The notes beneath the pieces were generated by a model, which ran no database searches, had not been told where the DNA came from, and saw nothing but the letters and a program-made list of their open reading frames with translations. Positions 7,816 to 15,241 of a DNA stretch of 64,000 bases are shown one piece after another (position 1 is the stretch's first letter; each line of letters begins with the position of its first letter). Source of the DNA: Prevotella sp. (GTDB taxonomy: Bacteria; Bacteroidota; Bacteroidia; Bacteroidales; Bacteroidaceae); NCBI GenBank assembly GCA_017410365.1, contig JAFQQY010000035.1, positions 90,790 through 154,789 of the forward strand, read 5' to 3'. The translations under genes were made by a program, and so were the position numbers.

Positions 7816-8124
7816 ATCTTTTTATTTTTTAATAATTCTACAAAGTATATTTTTTATATACACAACGAATTTAACTAATTAAACAAATTATTCTTTAGTT
7901 CTTTAATTCTATTGTGCTGTTCATTCACATATTTCTTTTTAGATTTAAACACAACGAATTTAACTAATTAAACGAATTTTTCTTAGTCCTTTAATTCGAT
8001 TGTGCTGTTTATCCACATATATCTTTTTATATTTATACACAACGAATTTAACTAATTAAACGAATTATTTCTTAGTTCTTTAATTCGATTGTGCCGTATA
8101 TTCACATATCTTTTATTTATAACC
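7796..8124. repeat. tandem 86-89 bp repeat carrying copies of the korB start region
   Basis: Three complete units (7861-7949, 7950-8037, 8038-8123) with partial units at both ends. On the minus strand each unit combines a sequence like the 3' end of the GxxExxY gene (TCGAATTAAAGAACTAAG, then period-9 ACGAATTAA-type DNA) with a near copy of the korB start region (AAAAGATATGTGAATATAC then GCACAA). In the copies the ATG is followed by TGA, or by a short frame ending in TAA, so they are decoy starts that cannot make KorB. Tandem duplication of the insertion junction is the simplest origin. Confidence 0.85.
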
Positions 8125-8583
8125 ACAACGATTTAAACTAATTAAACGAATTATTTTCATAGTTCATTAATTCGACTGAAATTGGGCAATCGCTCGAAAC
8201 GTAAAGACAATTCACCAAAATTAATCAATAAAGCCAATGGACTTTGTGATACCTTTGCGTAGTTTATCGCCTGTGAACGATGCATATCTTCCAATTCTTT
8301 TACCGCTTTCAATTCGACTATTATGCAATTAAAGCAAACAAAATCTGGCTTAAAAACAGATTCCAGCTTCTCGCCTTTATAAATCACAAACAACTCTGGT
8401 TCACGAACATATGGGATATTATTGTTTTTTAACTCAATCTCAAGGGCATCTTGATATACTTTTTCGGTAAATCCACATCCGAGTTCCCGATGCACACTCA
8501 TTGCCGCACCTATAATCTCATGGACTTCCATTCTATATAACAAATCCCCCATTATAATTCGTTTAATTCGATTAATTCGTTGT
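8125..8583. mobile_element. candidate mobile unit: GxxExxY gene between 30-bp inverted repeats
   Basis: The left end 8125-8154 and the right end 8554-8583 are inverted repeats matching at 27 of 30 positions (consensus begins ACAACGAATTAA and ends ACGAATTAT); similarity continues outward (ATTTATA) with a one-base indel. The only gene inside is a PDDEXK-type GxxExxY protein. The unit splits korA from korB. No target-site duplication is evident. Calling it mobile is inference from the inverted ends, operon interruption and a gene-less copy of the same end sequence at 48188-48258. Confidence 0.55.
8157..8552 (-). CDS. GxxExxY protein, PDDEXK_3 nuclease-like
   Basis: 131 residues. The family name motif appears as GCGFTEKVY near residue 25. 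The PDDEXK core is visible as an upstream Glu, then KPDFVCFN and VELKAV (D-x-n-E-x-K), so the metal-binding residues look intact. These proteins are widespread in Bacteroidota and Planctomycetes and have no settled function; a nuclease activity is predicted only from the fold. The last residues (SRINEL) are encoded by the flanking repeat sequence. It is bounded on both sides by inverted repeats and inserted in the same orientation between korA and korB, so it is probably co-transcribed with them. Confidence 0.85.
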   Translation of the reverse strand: MGDLLYRMEVHEIIGAAMSVHRELGCGFTEKVYQDALEIELKNNNIPYVREPELFVIYKGEKLESVFKPDFVCFNCIIVELKAVKELEDMHRSQAINYAKVSQSPLALLINFGELSLRFERLPNFSRINEL

Positions 8584-8591
8584 CGTATAAA

Positions 8592-10439
8592 TTAGTTGTT
8601 TAGAATCTCTTCAAAAGCACCAATAAGAGAACTTGTAGTGAAGGGTTGTCCCTTAACTTCATTAAACTGATAAGGTGCGAAGCCATCAACATTGGCACGG
8701 AGCCATGTAGCAAGCTGACCGAGGTTCTGTTCTGCCACAACCACCTTCTTGTACTTCTTCAGTACCTCTGCCGTGTTCTTTGGCAGCGGATTGATGTACT
8801 TGAACTGTGCCAGTGCAACCTTGTTGCCCTGCTTGCGCAACTCGTCCATGGCACTGTACAGATGGCCGTATGTGCTGCCGAAACCGACGATGAGCAGGTC
8901 GGCATCCTCGTCACCCTCAACCTCAAGGTCTGGTACAGGAATCTTTGCCACCTTCTCGGCACGCAGACGACACATCATGTCGTGGTTGTCTGGGTCGGTA
9001 GAGATAGCACCTGTCTTGCCGTCCTTCTCCAAACCGCCAAGGATATGTGTGTATCCTTCCTGACCTGGCACTGCCCAGTAGCGCACCTTGCTTTCCTCGT
9101 CGCGGAAATATGGGGTGTAGTTGCCCTTCATCTCCGGTGTGGCATAGTGAGGAGCGATGGCTGGCAGTTCGTCCATTGTAGGCAGTTTCCATGCAGCAGA
9201 ACCGTTTGCGATGAACGCATCTGTAAGCAGAATCACCGGTGTGAGGTGCTCCAGAGCAATCTTTGACGCAGCGTATGCAGCATCGAAGCAATCGGTTGGA
9301 CTGGTGGCTGCTATTACCGGCATCGGACTCTCTCCGTTACGGCCGTACAATGACTGCAGAAGGTCTGTCTGCTCGCTCTTTGTTGGCAGACCTGTTGACG
9401 GACCGCCACGCTGAACGTCGATAATAACCAATGGCAACTCGTCGATAACGGCGAGGTTGATTGCCTCTGACTTCAGACAGATGCCAGGTCCTGATGTTGA
9501 TGTGGCAGCCAGAGCACCGGCGAAAGCAGCACCAACAGAACTTGCACAACCGCTGATTTCATCCTCGCACTGTACTGTGATGACGCCACATGACTTGTGC
9601 TTTGACAGTTCGTGCAGGATGTCTGTTGCAGGAGTGATAGGATAAGAACCGAGGAAGAGGCGCAAACCGGCCTTCTCTGCTGCTGCTATCAATCCGTAGG
9701 CTGTTGCCTTATTACCGGTAATGTCCATATAGCGGCCCTTAACCTTGTCCTTTGACTCTATGCGATAGGTGTTTGGCACACCAGCATGTACGTTGTGACC
9801 ATAGTCATAGCCGGCCTGTACCACCTTTATATTATTCTCTGCTATGGCAGGTTTCTTTGCGAACTTCTCGCGAAGGAAATTGTTTACAAGTTCCAAATCG
9901 CGATTGAACAACCAGCACACCAAGCCAAGTGCAAACATGTTGCGGCACTTCAGCATTGCCTTGTTGTCCATTCCGCTGTCAGCAAGACAGTCCTTCACCA
10001 TCTGTGTGATAGGGCAAGCCACCACTCTATCGCTGTCGATGCCCATCTCGCCGAGATAATCCTCAGTCTTGAACTGAGCCTTCTCAAGGTCCTTCTGTCC
10101 GAAGCTGTCGGTATCGATAATGATTGTTGCCTGAGGCTTTGCAAATTTATACTGTGTCTTCAGCGCTGCTGCATTCATCGCAACGAGAACGTCGCACTTG
10201 TCACCAGGAGTATAAACCTTGCCTGCACCGATGTGAACCTGAAAACCAGACACACCCGTCAACGAACCTTGTGGGGCGCGGATGTCTGCCGGATAGTCCG
10301 GGAATGTAGAAATACCATTACCTACGGTTGCAGAAACCGTAGAAAAGATGTTACCTGCAAGCTGCATGCCGTCGCCCGAGTCGCCCGAGAAACGAACAAC
10401 AACCTGTTCCAATTCTTTTACTTCCATTTTTTCTGCCAT
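8592..10439 (-). CDS. korA: 2-oxoacid (probably 2-oxoglutarate):ferredoxin oxidoreductase, fused gamma-alpha subunit
   Basis: 615 residues, the usual length of the Bacteroidota fused form. N-terminal gamma domain (about 12-190) starts RFSGDSGDGMQLAGN; then the alpha domain (about 220-450, GLRLFLGSYPITPATDIL and QCEDEISGCASSVGAAFAG) and the C-terminal domain (490-600, LLIVGFGSTYG). It pairs with KorB and hands electrons to ferredoxin. The start MAEKMEVKELEQ is supported by the beginning of the gamma domain 12 residues later. The stop lies 8 bp before the inverted repeat of the GxxExxY unit. No consensus promoter was found upstream, where two short-period repeat tracts sit. Confidence 0.92.
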   Translation of the reverse strand: MAEKMEVKELEQVVVRFSGDSGDGMQLAGNIFSTVSATVGNGISTFPDYPADIRAPQGSLTGVSGFQVHIGAGKVYTPGDKCDVLVAMNAAALKTQYKFAKPQATIIIDTDSFGQKDLEKAQFKTEDYLGEMGIDSDRVVACPITQMVKDCLADSGMDNKAMLKCRNMFALGLVCWLFNRDLELVNNFLREKFAKKPAIAENNIKVVQAGYDYGHNVHAGVPNTYRIESKDKVKGRYMDITGNKATAYGLIAAAEKAGLRLFLGSYPITPATDILHELSKHKSCGVITVQCEDEISGCASSVGAAFAGALAATSTSGPGICLKSEAINLAVIDELPLVIIDVQRGGPSTGLPTKSEQTDLLQSLYGRNGESPMPVIAATSPTDCFDAAYAASKIALEHLTPVILLTDAFIANGSAAWKLPTMDELPAIAPHYATPEMKGNYTPYFRDEESKVRYWAVPGQEGYTHILGGLEKDGKTGAISTDPDNHDMMCRLRAEKVAKIPVPDLEVEGDEDADLLIVGFGSTYGHLYSAMDELRKQGNKVALAQFKYINPLPKNTAEVLKKYKKVVVAEQNLGQLATWLRANVDGFAPYQFNEVKGQPFTTSSLIGAFEEILNN

Positions 10440-10454
10440 ATATGTTTATTTAAA

Positions 10455-10524
10455 GTTGACGAGTTAACAAGTTGACGAGTTGACAAGTTGATATATCTTC
10501 CTCTATCTTCTTTTCTCTCCTTTT
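10455..10524. repeat. 8-bp GTTGACAA array followed by an AT-rich TCTTC tract
   Basis: Five 8-mers at 10455-10494 (GTTGACGA, GTTAACAA, GTTGACGA, GTTGACAA, GTTGATAT), then ATCTTCCTCTATCTTC type DNA to about 10524. The first motif recurs inside the RNase R gene at 60064-60095. The second recurs as one arm of the inverted pair at 21023-21064. The tract forms part of the korA leader. Confidence 0.7.
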
Positions 10525-10589
10525 ATCATCATTCCCCCTCAGGGAATTAAAGGAGACTTCTTAACTTCTACTACACATTAATTATTTAA

Positions 10590-11150
10590 GGTTGCAAAGG
10601 TCGCAAAGTTTATCGAGAAAACAAAATGTTTTTAAATAAAAATGCAATTATCGATGCAAAAAGATACATTTTTAAATGAAAAACTGTATTTTTATTAATT
10701 TAAGCATGCATATTCTTGCATAACTCTGGACAAATAGTATATGAAATGTTTAAGGTAAGGACATTAAACCTAAATCGGTCATTTAGATTTGGGTCAAAGA
10801 ATTATTGGTACATTATGCCCCCAAGAAATATCCCTAGAAAATAATTTCATGATTTTCTCATACATCCTACATTTTTGCGCGTAACGCATTGTGCTACAGG
10901 TTATTTAGTGCAGTGTATGAGGATTTCAATCCTACATTTTTTGCCCTATTTTTGACCGTTTTTAGTAATTTTAACAATTTCCCATGTAAAGAAGACATAA
11001 GAAGTTAACGGAAGATATGATTCTCCAAACCGCCGTTTTACACTTCTTAAACGGCCGTTTGGGTATCGTAATTGGGCCTTTTGGGTATCAAAAGTGATGC
11101 ATTTAGGAGTGCTAACCGAACCACTTTCGTATAAGAAACGAAAGGGATAA
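10590..11150. other. 560-bp intergenic region with clustered hairpins, no gene
   Basis: No convincing ORF. Structures seen: CTCATACA (10857-10864) inverted against TGTATGAG (10914-10921), each next to ATCCTACATTTTT-type sequence repeated directly at 10864-10878 and 10929-10944. A 14-bp stem with one mismatch at 11025-11062 (CCAAACCGCCGTTT / AAACGGCCGTTTGG). A 6-bp stem CTTTTG-GGTAT-CAAAAG at 11078-11094 and a 7-bp stem CTTTCGT / ACGAAAG at 11124-11144. Origin unknown; relics of mobile repeats are likely. Confidence 0.5.
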
Positions 11151-11154
11151 AAGA

Positions 11155-11190
11155 AAGATATTGATTACACATATGTGCAATCAATATCTT
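11155..11190 (-). terminator. hairpin terminator of the flotillin gene
   Basis: Almost perfect 36-bp palindrome: arms AAGATATTGATT and AATCAATATCTT around CACATATGTG, 43 bp after the flotillin stop. Reading the minus strand it is followed by a T-rich tail (TTTCTTTTATCC). Confidence 0.6.
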
Positions 11191-11233
11191 CCATCGAATT
11201 ATGAAATTCTGAAACTATGATGTTAAGGAAGCA

Positions 11234-12610
11234 TTACTTCACTTCCTCAGCCTCTGTTGTTTCAGCATCCTTTTTCTTTGCCAGGTATTCAGGCAAGTTA
11301 AGGCCAGCCATATCGAAGAGGTCGTTCAATGGAGGAACAGACTTCATCAAGCCTGAAACGAAATTGGCTGTTGAACCTTTACCCTCGGCACCGTTGCCAC
11401 CGTCCCAAACAGTAACGTGGTCGATATTGATGCCCTTGACAGCCTCAACCTGTGTCTTAACAAGTTCTGGCAATTTCTCAAGCAACAGAAGCATGTAAGC
11501 CTTTGTAGCATCACCACCAGCAGCCGTAACCATATCCTTGTAACCGGAAGCCTGCTTTGTAAGCACCTCGTAGAGACCCTTAGCTTCAGCTTCCATCTTA
11601 GCGAAGATAGCGTCAGCATCACCCTTTGCACTTACACGGATCTTCTCTGCCTCTGCCTCTGCCTCGATGATACGGCGACGCTTCTCAATTTCCTGTGGCA
11701 CAAGGATATTGGCTGTCTGCGTTGAACGCTCACGCTCAGCACGAGCCTCTTCGGCAAGTTTCTGTGCTGCGTATGCCTCTTCAAGAGCCTTAGCCTCCTG
11801 AACCTTCTCTGAAGCAGTAGCCTTGCGCTGTGCTTCTGCCTCACGCTCACGACGGTAAGCCTCACTGTTGGCAATGGCAACTCTTGCCTCGTTCTCTCCC
11901 TTTACAGCCTCTGCATTTGCCTCTGCTGTACGGATACGTGTTTCACGGTCTGCCTCTGCCTTACCGATTTCACCCACCTTATCCTGTTCTGCCACGCGCA
12001 CCTTAGCCTCGTTGATAGCACGTGCAGCTGCTTCACGACCGAGAGCCTCGATATATCCAGACTCGTCCTTGATGTCGGTTACGTTAACGTTGATAAGGCG
12101 AAGACCGATTTTCTTCAACTCAACCTCGACGTTGGCAGAAATACTCTCCAAGAACTTATCGCGGTCGCTGTTCAGTTCCTCGATACTCATCGTAGCGATA
12201 ACCAGACGCAACTGACCGAACAAGATATCACGTGCCAATTCCTGAATCTGCCCCTCTGACAGACCGAGCAGACGCTCAGCAGCCGATGTCATATACTCAG
12301 GGTCGGTAGAGATACCAACGGTGAAACGGCTTGGCACGTCGACACGGATGTTCTGACGAGACAACGCGTTAGTAAGATTGGCATCTATAGAGATTGGTTT
12401 AAGACTCAGATACTGGTAGTCTTCGATGATAGGCCATACGAAAGCACCGCCACCATGAATACACTTTGCCGAAGCCTTACTACTCTTATTTCCATAAATT
12501 ACAAGAATCTTGTCCGACGGACAACGGCGGTAGCGGTTGATAAGTGCAAGAACAGTTACAACAGCTACAACAACTGCAATAATAATTAAATGATAGCTTT
12601 CAAATTCCAT
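11234..12610 (-). CDS. flotillin-family SPFH membrane-scaffold protein
   Basis: 458 residues. One N-terminal transmembrane helix (about 8-25), an SPFH domain (about 28-190, including SLKPISIDANLTNALSRQ and the RDILFGQLRLVIATMSIEEL stretch), then a very long Ala/Glu-rich coiled coil (190-370, many EAEAEAEKIR-like heptads) and a short C-terminal region. This is the order of bacterial flotillins (FloT/YqiK), which cluster in the inner membrane as lipid-raft-like scaffolds and assist assembly of membrane complexes. Its partner, an NfeD-like protein, is encoded 33 bp upstream in the same operon, as is usual for the family. Confidence 0.9.
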   Translation of the reverse strand: MEFESYHLIIIAVVVAVVTVLALINRYRRCPSDKILVIYGNKSSKASAKCIHGGGAFVWPIIEDYQYLSLKPISIDANLTNALSRQNIRVDVPSRFTVGISTDPEYMTSAAERLLGLSEGQIQELARDILFGQLRLVIATMSIEELNSDRDKFLESISANVEVELKKIGLRLINVNVTDIKDESGYIEALGREAAARAINEAKVRVAEQDKVGEIGKAEADRETRIRTAEANAEAVKGENEARVAIANSEAYRREREAEAQRKATASEKVQEAKALEEAYAAQKLAEEARAERERSTQTANILVPQEIEKRRRIIEAEAEAEKIRVSAKGDADAIFAKMEAEAKGLYEVLTKQASGYKDMVTAAGGDATKAYMLLLLEKLPELVKTQVEAVKGINIDHVTVWDGGNGAEGKGSTANFVSGLMKSVPPLNDLFDMAGLNLPEYLAKKKDAETTEAEEVK

Positions 12611-12643
12611 AGTTTTATGTTTTTAATGATTAAACTTCCTATT

Positions 12644-13207
12644 TTACTTCACCCTAACAAGCGACTTGTCGATAACCTCTACCACAGTAACCTTGCTGCC
12701 CGATGGCAGTTCACCACCATCAGTAATAGCGGCTATCTCGTGGACAGAACCATTAACGCTTATCTGTATCTTTCCCTGTCCGCCACGGTTGGCAGGAATA
12801 CGAAGATAAACATCTGCTATCTTTCCCTCACAATTACTAATGTCAAATGCTCCGTTGCTTTCCAATCCACGCAATTTCTTGTAAAGAAACAGATAAAGCA
12901 ACGAAAACAATAAACCAACAACCAATGCTGCAATTACGAGCAAAGACTTGCTTTCGATACTGCTTGACAGGCAAACGCCACCCCATCCGAAACCAACGAT
13001 GAAATTGATGAGCGACTTGATTGACAACAACGACATACCGCCGCCGAGGTCCAATGTATCGCCTGTATCAAAATCCATGTCAGCCACATCGGAGTCGATA
13101 CCAATGAGCATCAGTACCACTTGGACAACAAATATTGCTGAACCAACAATAGCGCATCCCCAGAAAACCTGCATCATCATAGGCAGGGCAGAAAACCAAT
13201 CTAACAT
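12644..13207 (-). CDS. NfeD-like/OB-fold membrane protein, flotillin partner
   Basis: 187 residues. N-terminal TM helix (about 12-36), a loop rich in Asp and Gly, two further hydrophobic segments (about 65-112), then a soluble beta-barrel domain (about 118-187, CEGKIADVYLRIPANRGGQG ... KVTVVEVIDKSLVRVK), the OB fold of NfeD/YqiJ proteins. These pair with flotillins and are thought to help localise or regulate them. It is the first gene of the two-gene operon, with a -7 promoter element about 32 bp before the ATG. Confidence 0.82.
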   Translation of the reverse strand: MLDWFSALPMMMQVFWGCAIVGSAIFVVQVVLMLIGIDSDVADMDFDTGDTLDLGGGMSLLSIKSLINFIVGFGWGGVCLSSSIESKSLLVIAALVVGLLFSLLYLFLYKKLRGLESNGAFDISNCEGKIADVYLRIPANRGGQGKIQISVNGSVHEIAAITDGGELPSGSKVTVVEVIDKSLVRVK

Positions 13208-13238
13208 AGTTTTTATTTAATTAATAGTTTATCAAACA

Positions 13239-13246
13239 CAAAGATA
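13239..13246 (-). promoter_or_regulatory. -7 promoter element of the nfeD-flotillin operon
   Basis: Minus strand TATCTTTG matches TAnnTTTG. No clear TTTG at the -33 position, so this is a half-match. Confidence 0.45.
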
Positions 13247-13292
13247 ATAATAATTAAGGAGAATGGTGTCCCATTAACAAGAATTAACCTTA

Positions 13293-13382
13293 TTGGGCTT
13301 ATAAGGCCCATAAGACTAATGGGACCAATGAGGCCAATGAGGCCAATGGGACCAATGAGGCTTATAAGCCCCATAAGCCCCA
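13293..13382. repeat. 9-bp tandem array, GGCCAATGA type
   Basis: Ten consecutive 9-mers: TTGGGCTTA, TAAGGCCCA, TAAGACTAA, TGGGACCAA, TGAGGCCAA twice, TGGGACCAA, TGAGGCTTA, TAAGCCCCA twice. The array fills the gap between the kinase stop and the nfeD promoter. A sister array with the same consensus lies at 18925-19014. Confidence 0.85.
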
Positions 13383-13397
13383 AACCCTAATAGCCCC

Positions 13398-15065
13398 TTA
13401 ATACTTAAACGAGCTTCCCCCAAGGAACTCCCTCAACAACGATGTCGGCGGCACCTGATTGGCTGGCAGCGGCTTAATGTAGCGCAGGAAGCGCAACAGG
13501 CGATACGCCTCGCTATACTGCTCACTATTCTCTGGAACCTGTTCCAGCAGCGGTTCTGCCTGTGTCTTTATGGTTGCCAGTTCAAAGAGCATGGCTGTGT
13601 TAATCATTGCATCGGCATTCTCCTGGAACGGGAATATCCATTTGTTCTCTCCTGCACGCACCGACGGCCAACGGCGTATGCTCTCCTGTGCCGATACGCC
13701 ACGATACTTATAGTCGCGTATGATGCGGCGCAACAGGCGGTTGTCGGTTGTCGGGATATAGTTGTGGGTGTCGAGCAATATGGATGTCAGTGCAGAGGCA
13801 TATACCTTATATTTCTGATTGTCAGGTATCTGCGAAGTCAGTTCGGGGTTAAGCGCATGTATGCCTTCAACCACCAGCACCTCGTTGCCGCTCAGTTTCA
13901 TCTTCTTTCCACTCCACTCGCTCTTGCCAGTCTGGAAGTTATATCGTGGCAGTTCCACCTCCTCGCCAGAGAGCAAGGCTTTCAGTTGCTGGTTGAGCAG
14001 AGGCAGATTGAGCGAATAAAGACTCTCGAAGTCGTAATCGCCCGAAGCATCGCGCGGCGTCTTGTCGCGGTCAACGAAATAGTCGTCAAGTGACAGCGGC
14101 ACTGGGCGAATGCCATTAGCAACAAGTTGGATGGACAGACGCTTGCAGGTAGTGGTCTTTCCGCTTGACGACGGTCCGGCAATAAGCACCATCTTCACTC
14201 CGCCACGCGCAGCAATATCGTCAGCAATGTTCACAATCTTCTTCTCCTGTAACGCTTCTGAAACATTTATCAGTTGGGTAGCGTTATCGCTTACTATGGC
14301 TTCGTTGAGGTCGCCTATCGTCCGCAGTCCCAGCACATCCTGCCAACGATGATGCTCCTTGAATATCTCGAACATCTTGTCCTGACGGGTCAGTTCTGCC
14401 AGTTCGCCAGGATTAGTACGCGACGGCAGACGCAACAGCAAACCGTCGTAATACTTCACCACATCAAAGAGATACAGCTCAGACGTGTTTCTAAGCAGTG
14501 AGCCATAGTAATAGTCGTAATAGCCATCGATGTCGTAATAGACAGTATAGAGACGACCCGTACTCTGCATGAGCTTCACCTTAGAGGCATCATCCTTTTT
14601 CTTGAACAGTTGCAACACCTCCTCAGTAGGCTTATGGTGGCGGCGCACAGGAATGGCAGCCTTCACAATCTCCTGCATCTTTGTGCGAATCTTTTCCACG
14701 TCTGCCTCTGTCACGTCATGCCCGATGCGCAAGTCGCAGTAGTAGCCGTTTGATACCGGAATGTCAATCATCACCTCACCTTCAGGATATAGTTCGTGTA
14801 CAGCCTTGCACAGCACGAAGAACAAAGTGCGGGTGTATGCCCTCTGACCAGAAGAGGAGTACATATCAAGAAACTCCACATCCTTATTATTATATACGCG
14901 GAACTGCAAGCCCTCGACCTTGTTGTTTACCTTTGCACTTATCGGTCCGTACTTCATGTCAAGACCTGACTCACGGTACACCTCTCCAAGCGTGCTTCCC
15001 ACTGGCACACTCACGGTCTGCATGTTGTTCTTGCAGCGTATAATCACTGTTTCTTTCATAGACAA
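13398..15065 (-). CDS. TGS-domain uridine kinase-like nucleoside kinase
   Basis: 555 residues in three parts: an N-terminal TGS domain (about 5-65), a region like the second additional domain of threonyl-tRNA synthetase (about 70-190, with HELYPEGEVMIDIP and the H-x-H type RRHHK), and a uridine-kinase/phosphoribulokinase P-loop domain (about 285-500). The P-loop is AGPSSSGKTTTCKR and the substrate-binding PLSLDDYFVDRD follows it. This architecture is common in Bacteroidota and Firmicutes and is annotated as nucleoside kinase; phosphorylation of uridine or cytidine is likely but not proved for the fused form. It is monocistronic, with its own strong promoter and short-period repeats downstream. 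Confidence 0.88.
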   Translation of the reverse strand: MSMKETVIIRCKNNMQTVSVPVGSTLGEVYRESGLDMKYGPISAKVNNKVEGLQFRVYNNKDVEFLDMYSSSGQRAYTRTLFFVLCKAVHELYPEGEVMIDIPVSNGYYCDLRIGHDVTEADVEKIRTKMQEIVKAAIPVRRHHKPTEEVLQLFKKKDDASKVKLMQSTGRLYTVYYDIDGYYDYYYGSLLRNTSELYLFDVVKYYDGLLLRLPSRTNPGELAELTRQDKMFEIFKEHHRWQDVLGLRTIGDLNEAIVSDNATQLINVSEALQEKKIVNIADDIAARGGVKMVLIAGPSSSGKTTTCKRLSIQLVANGIRPVPLSLDDYFVDRDKTPRDASGDYDFESLYSLNLPLLNQQLKALLSGEEVELPRYNFQTGKSEWSGKKMKLSGNEVLVVEGIHALNPELTSQIPDNQKYKVYASALTSILLDTHNYIPTTDNRLLRRIIRDYKYRGVSAQESIRRWPSVRAGENKWIFPFQENADAMINTAMLFELATIKTQAEPLLEQVPENSEQYSEAYRLLRFLRYIKPLPANQVPPTSLLREFLGGSSFKY

Positions 15066-15088
15066 ATCCTTTAACGTTTCAATGGTTA

Positions 15089-15119
15089 CAAATTTAAATA
15101 CTTTTTCAGAGACGACAAA
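15089..15119 (-). promoter_or_regulatory. Bacteroidota promoter of the nucleoside kinase
   Basis: Minus strand TTTG (15119-15116), exactly 19 bp, then TAAATTTG (15096-15089). Full match to consensus, about 24 bp before the ATG. Confidence 0.78.
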
Positions 15120-15142
15120 GGGATTATGATTTTTTAAATGTT

Positions 15143-15240
15143 AGGTTATAAAAAATACAAGGGCCTTGTACGAGTAATACAAAACCCTTGTAAAAGCATT
15201 ACAAAGCACTTGTACGAATCGTACAAGAACCTTGCATGAG
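15143..15240. repeat. 22-bp palindromic array, locus 2 (CTTGTAC type)
   Basis: Units at 15165-15186, 15187-15208 and 15209-15230, with degenerate units on both sides (15143-15164 and from 15231). Clear examples are CTTGTAA-AAGCA-TTACAAA-GCA and CTTGTAC-GAATC-GTACAAG-AAC, both 7-5-7-3. The motif is closely related to locus 1. The array ends 2 bp from the stop codon of the upstream glycosidase gene. Confidence 0.82.
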
Positions 15241-15241
15241 A

